Shown here: positions 4,937 to 9,232 of the stretch, in pieces | Numbering within the stretch: position 1 is the stretch's first letter | How the letters are laid out: the number at the start of each line of letters is the position of its first letter | Origin: Deltaproteobacteria bacterium | GTDB taxonomy: Bacteria > Desulfobacterota > Binatia > Binatales > Binataceae | DNA length: 9,232 nt | Reading direction: 5' to 3' | Assembly (NCBI GenBank): GCA_021799555.1 | Contig: JAJZAG010000140.1 | Span: 1-9,232, forward strand | Notes under the pieces: generated by a model | Seen by the model: only the letters and a program-made list of their open reading frames with translations | Databases searched by the model: none | What the model was told of the DNA's origin: nothing | Made by a program: the position numbers and the translations under genes

Positions 4937-7900
4937 TCAGATCCACAAGATCACTCCCGACGTGGGCAGTCCGGTCGCGGCGCGAATCGCGCGCAGGTAT
5001 ATGGCGACTTGCGCGCGATACTCTTGGAGGCGGTTCGACAAGTCGGAATCGGTCTTGAACTCGACGATCGTCCATCGCGCCTGGCCGTCTGCTTCGGTGC
5101 GGAAAGCCAGATCGGCGATACCCTCGGCCGTCGCACCGTCGTCGAGGAGCGCAAGCACCGGGAACTCGCGGCAGATTTCCGCGGCGCTCGCGGCGGCGCG
5201 AATCACAGGGGAGGCGAGCGCGCTCGTCACCGCGGCGCCGGCCGCCTCGACATCTCCCGGCCCGGCGCCGAAAATTCGGGCCACGTTGGCGACGTGGCGC
5301 TCGATATCGGCGCGCGACGCGTCGAAACGGATTCGCAGCATCGTCTCATGCACGAGCGTGCCAAAACGCCGTAGCCGCGCGATCGACCGGTCGCGCGCAA
5401 GCTCGACGACGCGGATTTCCTCATCGCCGGCGTGCTGCGGTCCGGCGGCGGCCGCGGCCGTCGCGCTGATTACCTGAAGCGATGGCGCCGCGCCGCGCGC
5501 GCGTGCGGTGGCGCGCGCGTCGCTCCACGCGCGATAGGCTTCGTAACCGCGCTTCGAGATCTCGCCGCTTGCGTCAGCTTCGAGCAGAATACTCTGCCGC
5601 AAGCCCATCGCTTCTTTAACGTCGAGGATCAATCGGGTCGGATCCCACCAGACGATGCGATGCGATCCCGCTTGGGCGCGATGCAATCCTGGTGCGACCG
5701 AGAGGCTCGGCGCGGGCGCGCGGGTGGGGCGTGTCCGAACGGAATCTTCGCCGAATTCGGGGCATCCGGGCGGTTTTCGCGAGAGCGCTGCGCGGCGCTG
5801 ATTATGCTCGGGGTAGATGACCGGATTAAGCCGCGCCAGCCACCCGTCGCCGGGACCGTCGCCAAGCGCGGGAACGACCAGCAGATCGCGCGCACGCGTC
5901 GTCGCGACGTATAGCAACCGAATTGCCTCCTCAACATCGCGGCGATGCTCTTCCTCCTGATGGTCGAGCAGCTCGCTCGGAGCGCATCCGGCGAGCCGCA
6001 ACGCCGCAAGTCCGCGGGCGGGATCGATAAAGCGCGCCGGCTCGGCGGCGGTTTCGTTGCAGGTCAGGTCGGCCAGGATGACGATCGGAAACTCGAGGCC
6101 CTTGGCGCGATGCACCGTCATGATGCGGACGCCTTCGGTGCCTTCTTCGACGAGCGGAATTTCGCTTGGTTCGTCGCGCGCGGCGCGTGCTTCGAGTTCA
6201 TCGACAAAGCCGCGAAACGAGGTTGCGCCGCCGCGCGCCTCGTATCGCCGCGCCTGATCCATCAGGCGCAATATATTGGCGAGCGCCTGCTCGCCGGTCG
6301 GCCAGATTGCCACCCCCGCATGCGCACGCGTCTCGTCGAGCGCGCGCGCGAGGGTCTGTGCGATGGGCCTGCGGTTGCGCTCGCGATGCAGCTCGAGAAT
6401 GATCGCGCGCGCACGGATTACGGCGCCAAGTCTGCCGCGAGGATCGTCGGGCGGCCGGCGCCACAGGTTGAAGCCGTTGCCGGCGGCGCGATACTCGAGC
6501 AGCAAATCGTCGCCGAGCGAGAAAAACGCGCCGCGCAAGGTGGCGAACACCGCAAGCTCGTCGTCGGGCCGCTCGATCGCGGCGAGCAGGTTTCGCACCG
6601 AGGTCACTTCCTCGCGGTCGTTGAACGAACCGCCCTTGACCAACACGTGTGGAAGGTGGCGCGCTTCGAGCGCCCGCAAATATGGACGGGTCACATCGCG
6701 CCCGTGCGAACTCAAGCGGCGAAACAGGATGCAAATATGACGCGGTGCGACCGCTACGCGGCGCTCCGGCGCTTCGCGTTCGGTCACCGTCCATCCGCTC
6801 TCCTTGATCATCCAGCGCGCGAACGCCGCAATCGCCTCGGGCAGCGACTGCTCGATTCGCCAATCGGTGACGCGGCCGAAATCGCCGTATGGATCCGGCA
6901 CCGGCAGCGCGACGATTGACGGCTGCGCGGCAGGGTTGGCGCGGACCGCCGCAAGCGGAGCATATGCGGGCTGCGTCGGAGATTCGGCGGCCATCAGTGG
7001 GGCGAACGCCGCGTTGATCATGGCGTGCAGCTCGGGCGTCGCGCGAAAGCTCGCGGCAAGATGCAGCAACCGCGCTCCGGTGTCGAGCAGATGGCGCTTG
7101 ACTTCCTGATATAGGGCGACGTCGGCGCGCCGGAAGCGGTAGATCGATTGTTTGGGATCGCCGACGATAAACAACTTGCCGGCGCGTGGACGTGCGCTGC
7201 GCCAATCCTGCGCGGCGGGATCGTCGGCGGCGAGCAGGAGCAGAATCTCGGCTTGGAGCGGATCGGTATCCTGAAACTCGTCGATAAAAATATGGGTGAA
7301 GCGGTTCTGCAGCTCGGCGCGAACCGCCGAATTGCCGTGAATCAAATCCCGCGCGACGAGCAGCAGGTCGAGAAAATCGAGCCGTCCCTCGCGCCGCTTG
7401 ATCGCGTCGTAGATTGCGGCGATCGGCCATAGTTCCTCGCGCAGCAGCGGGGCCAGATTGGCGCCGGACTCGCGGCGCATCCGCGCGATTCGCTCACGCA
7501 AGGCCGAACGGCGGCGGAAGATCTCGGCGCGCTCTACTCCACCCATCGCCGCGCCGAAGCCCTTCCAATCCCACTTTCTGCCGCCGCCGAGCGTCAGGAG
7601 CACCGCCTCGAGCGCGTCGTAATCGCGGCCGCGCACGGATTCGAGCCGGGTGGCTTCCAGCACGGGCCGCGCGATCTCGTCGAGGCTGCGCGCGAGCCAG
7701 TCGCCGGGATCGGCCTCGCGCGCGAGATCGGACAGCGCGGCGATCTCGGCGACGATCGCGTCGATCTCGCGATTGCGCTCGAACTGATATGGTTGCCAGC
7801 GCGTGCTGAAGTCGCGCCACGCGAGCAATTCTTCGGCGGCGGCGCGGGCGATTGCGCGCGGACCGTCGCGGCTGACGAACTCCCGGCGCCTGAGCAACCG

Positions 7901-8386
7901 GCGCATTCCATCACCCGGATTGGCTAGCGCGGCCTCGAACCATCGTGCAAACGCCGCGTCTAAAATCGCGCCGGCGGTTTCCTCGGAAGCGACCTCGAAC
8001 ATCGGATCGACGCGCGCCTGGACCGGGCGCTCGCGCAGGAGATCGGCGCAGAATGAATGGATCGTCCCGATACTGGCCTGCTCAAGTTCGCGCAGGGCCG
8101 CGCCAAGGTGGCCGCGCGCCGCTTCGTGAAGCGCCAGGTCGCCGCGCGCGCGTTCAATTTCGGTGCGGAGCCTGAGCTTGAGTTCACCGGCCGCCTTTTC
8201 GGTGAAGGTCACCGCGACGATCCGTGCGAGCGAGCCGCGACCCGAGGCGACGACCGACACGATGCGGCTGACCAGCGCGGTGGTCTTGCCGGTGCCGGCG
8301 GCGGCCTCGACGATCAGATTTTCGTCGAGGTCGCGGACGATAGCGTCGCGCGCGTCCTGGTCGGGCAATTTGGTCGGTTCACTCAT
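4937..8386 (-). CDS. addA: AddA-like UvrD-family helicase-nuclease (double-strand-break repair)
   Basis: This 1149-residue superfamily-1 helicase has a C-terminal RecB-type nuclease domain. It is the motor and nuclease subunit of an AddAB/RecBCD-type complex that resects DNA ends for RecA loading. Helicase motifs in order: Q motif Gln10; Walker A EAAAGTGKTT (27-36, Lys34); Ia VTFTEKAAGEL (59-69); Ib IGTIHSFC (106-113); II IDEFQDTD (368-375); III VGDPKQSIYRFRRAD (408-422); IV HLAASFR (442-448); V TVHRAKGLEFP (757-767); VI LLYVATTRAR (824-833). Nuclease motifs: His about 1013 (GTLVHE), Asp about 1092 (GIADLAF), Glu1109-x-Lys1111 (VEFKTD) and Gln1126/Tyr1130 (YRAQVAIY), all apparently intact. 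The ATG at 8386 overlaps the upstream nuclease gene's TGA (ATGA) and has no good ribosome site, so translational coupling is likely. Length is slightly below typical AddA proteins of about 1200 residues. RecB is the alternative name; AddA is preferred because the neighbour is an AddB-like nuclease. Confidence 0.93.
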   Translation of the reverse strand: MSEPTKLPDQDARDAIVRDLDENLIVEAAAGTGKTTALVSRIVSVVASGRGSLARIVAVTFTEKAAGELKLRLRTEIERARGDLALHEAARGHLGAALRELEQASIGTIHSFCADLLRERPVQARVDPMFEVASEETAGAILDAAFARWFEAALANPGDGMRRLLRRREFVSRDGPRAIARAAAEELLAWRDFSTRWQPYQFERNREIDAIVAEIAALSDLAREADPGDWLARSLDEIARPVLEATRLESVRGRDYDALEAVLLTLGGGRKWDWKGFGAAMGGVERAEIFRRRSALRERIARMRRESGANLAPLLREELWPIAAIYDAIKRREGRLDFLDLLLVARDLIHGNSAVRAELQNRFTHIFIDEFQDTDPLQAEILLLLAADDPAAQDWRSARPRAGKLFIVGDPKQSIYRFRRADVALYQEVKRHLLDTGARLLHLAASFRATPELHAMINAAFAPLMAAESPTQPAYAPLAAVRANPAAQPSIVALPVPDPYGDFGRVTDWRIEQSLPEAIAAFARWMIKESGWTVTEREAPERRVAVAPRHICILFRRLSSHGRDVTRPYLRALEARHLPHVLVKGGSFNDREEVTSVRNLLAAIERPDDELAVFATLRGAFFSLGDDLLLEYRAAGNGFNLWRRPPDDPRGRLGAVIRARAIILELHRERNRRPIAQTLARALDETRAHAGVAIWPTGEQALANILRLMDQARRYEARGGATSFRGFVDELEARAARDEPSEIPLVEEGTEGVRIMTVHRAKGLEFPIVILADLTCNETAAEPARFIDPARGLAALRLAGCAPSELLDHQEEEHRRDVEEAIRLLYVATTRARDLLVVPALGDGPGDGWLARLNPVIYPEHNQRRAALSRKPPGCPEFGEDSVRTRPTRAPAPSLSVAPGLHRAQAGSHRIVWWDPTRLILDVKEAMGLRQSILLEADASGEISKRGYEAYRAWSDARATARARGAAPSLQVISATAAAAAGPQHAGDEEIRVVELARDRSIARLRRFGTLVHETMLRIRFDASRADIERHVANVARIFGAGPGDVEAAGAAVTSALASPVIRAAASAAEICREFPVLALLDDGATAEGIADLAFRTEADGQARWTIVEFKTDSDLSNRLQEYRAQVAIYLRAIRAATGLPTSGVILWI

Positions 8387-9232
8387 TTCATTTTGCGCAG
8401 GCGCGCGAGCGGTTCGAGCCGCGCCTTCGGTTTGACATCACCGACGCGGCGCTCTTCGTACGGGCCGCAAATTCGGCGGTAATCGCACCATTCGCATTCG
8501 CGATCGGCGGGCGCGGCGGGAAGAAATCCGGCGCTGAGCGCCTGATCGACGATCGCGGTGAAATCGCGCGCCGCGCCACGCGCGCTATCGTCGATCGCGA
8601 CGATCCGTTCTTCGTAGCCGCCGGCGGCGGTGCAGTAGTAGAGGCGGCCGAATGCGACGGGTTCGCGCAGGATGCATTCGGCCGCGAGAGAATAGAGGAC
8701 GGGCTGGAGAAGCTTTCCGCCGCCGATCACGAAATCGCTGGCGGCGCGGACGCGGCCGGTTTTGTGGTCGGTCACGCGCAGCCGGCCATCGGGTGCGCGT
8801 TCGATCAAGTCGATGGATCCGCGCAGGCTAAGGCCGCTTGCGAGCGCGGCGGGATCGGGCGTGCTGGCAGGGTCCGCCCCTGCGCGGTCGGTTAATCCGA
8901 AGGCGAGTTCGAAGCGTTCAGGCCGCCAGCGTTCGGGATCGAAGGCGGCGCGGCGAATCCATTCGCGCAGGTCGGCGCGAATCGATTCGATTCCGTCGAG
9001 CCAGACGCGCTCGATCGCGGGCGCAAGTTCGTCGCGCCATTTGGCCGCGACTTCATCGAGCGTCTCGTCGAGCGTGGCGCTTGCCGCGTCGAGAGTTGCC
9101 GGCACGACCGGAAGCTCGCCGGCGGCGCGCAGCCGGGAAAGAACCTCGAATTGGACTTCCGCGAAAAGCCCGCCGCGCGTCAGCGGGTCGATCGTCTCTA
9201 TCGCGGCGGGATCTTCACGCAGTTCGAGCCGA
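8383..9232 (-). CDS. addB: AddB-like PD-(D/E)XK nuclease subunit, C-terminal part (N-terminus beyond window)
   Basis: The frame is open through the right edge; 282 C-terminal residues are visible. A GTG at 9105 is internal, since in-frame coding continues upstream with the family-like segment TIDPLTRGGLFAEVQFEVL. Nuclease features are a GSIDLIE strand (Asp), the VTDHKTG motif (D-x-K) and Gln-Pro-x-x-Tyr (LLQPVLYSL). Near the C-terminus ECEWCDYRRIC gives three cysteines in C-x2-C-x5-C spacing, matching the [4Fe-4S] staple of AddB; the fourth cysteine normally precedes the nuclease core and would be off the window. In AddAB complexes AddB degrades the opposite strand to AddA and recognises Chi. 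The stop TGA shares bases with the addA start. Other iron-sulfur RecB-like nucleases (Cas4-like) have similar ends, but the partner gene supports AddB. Confidence 0.85.
   Translation of the reverse strand, partial: RLELREDPAAIETIDPLTRGGLFAEVQFEVLSRLRAAGELPVVPATLDAASATLDETLDEVAAKWRDELAPAIERVWLDGIESIRADLREWIRRAAFDPERWRPERFELAFGLTDRAGADPASTPDPAALASGLSLRGSIDLIERAPDGRLRVTDHKTGRVRAASDFVIGGGKLLQPVLYSLAAECILREPVAFGRLYYCTAAGGYEERIVAIDDSARGAARDFTAIVDQALSAGFLPAAPADRECEWCDYRRICGPYEERRVGDVKPKARLEPLARLRKMK

Noticed and set aside
4937..4939. The TGA that ends addA as a second selenocysteine codon.
   Set aside because: The nuclease domain is complete before it, no redox motif surrounds it and the following frame has no family similarity.
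8383..9105. The AddB-like nuclease as a complete 240-residue protein starting at GTG 9105.
   Set aside because: The same frame stays open and family-like to the window edge, so the start is beyond 9232.

Overview
The window is high-GC bacterial DNA in which every supported gene lies on the minus strand, so transcription runs from the right end toward the left. In that order it holds: the C-terminal part of an AddB/RecB-family nuclease (cut by the right edge); an AddA-like UvrD-family helicase-nuclease that overlaps it by ATGA; a thioredoxin-fold protein with an in-frame TGA at its redox-active position; a short-chain dehydrogenase/reductase; a gamma-glutamylcyclotransferase-like protein; a 6-pyruvoyl-tetrahydropterin-synthase-family protein; and a sigma-54 activator cut by the left edge. 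Host taxonomy cannot be read from the sequence. High GC, a selenoprotein, an AddAB-type recombination system and a sigma-54 activator would fit a deltaproteobacterial, Binatota-like or similar soil or sediment lineage, but this is a guess.

The main result is at 3729-4844. Two abutting reading frames in the same phase are separated only by one TGA (4419-4421). The residue encoded by that TGA falls where the first catalytic cysteine of a TlpA/ResA-type thioredoxin motif belongs (SWASW-U-GCRMDLPVW). A hairpin with a 6-bp stem and a 5-nt GU-containing loop begins 14 nt after the TGA, as expected for a bacterial SECIS element. I read this as one 371-residue selenocysteine protein. Routine gene callers would split it into two genes or truncate it. 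Its layout is a small N-terminal domain, a redoxin domain with an unusual U-x-C spacing, and a C-terminal TPR-like tail.

The addB-addA pair is a translationally coupled DNA double-strand-break repair module. The selenoprotein gene follows after 92 nt, with a hairpin that covers part of its Shine-Dalgarno sequence. The gap between the selenoprotein gene and the SDR gene (3481-3728) carries a long imperfect inverted repeat of a type usually dispersed in genomes. The cyclotransferase-like gene and the PTPS gene are 10 nt apart and look co-transcribed. The PTPS protein lacks the usual catalytic cysteine and has the ExxHGH signature associated with PTPS-III enzymes that bypass dihydroneopterin aldolase in folate synthesis. 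The leftmost gene is a sigma-54 activator with no N-terminal sensory domain. No RNA genes, CRISPR arrays, insertion sequences or attachment sites were found, and no gap longer than about 250 nt exists between genes.
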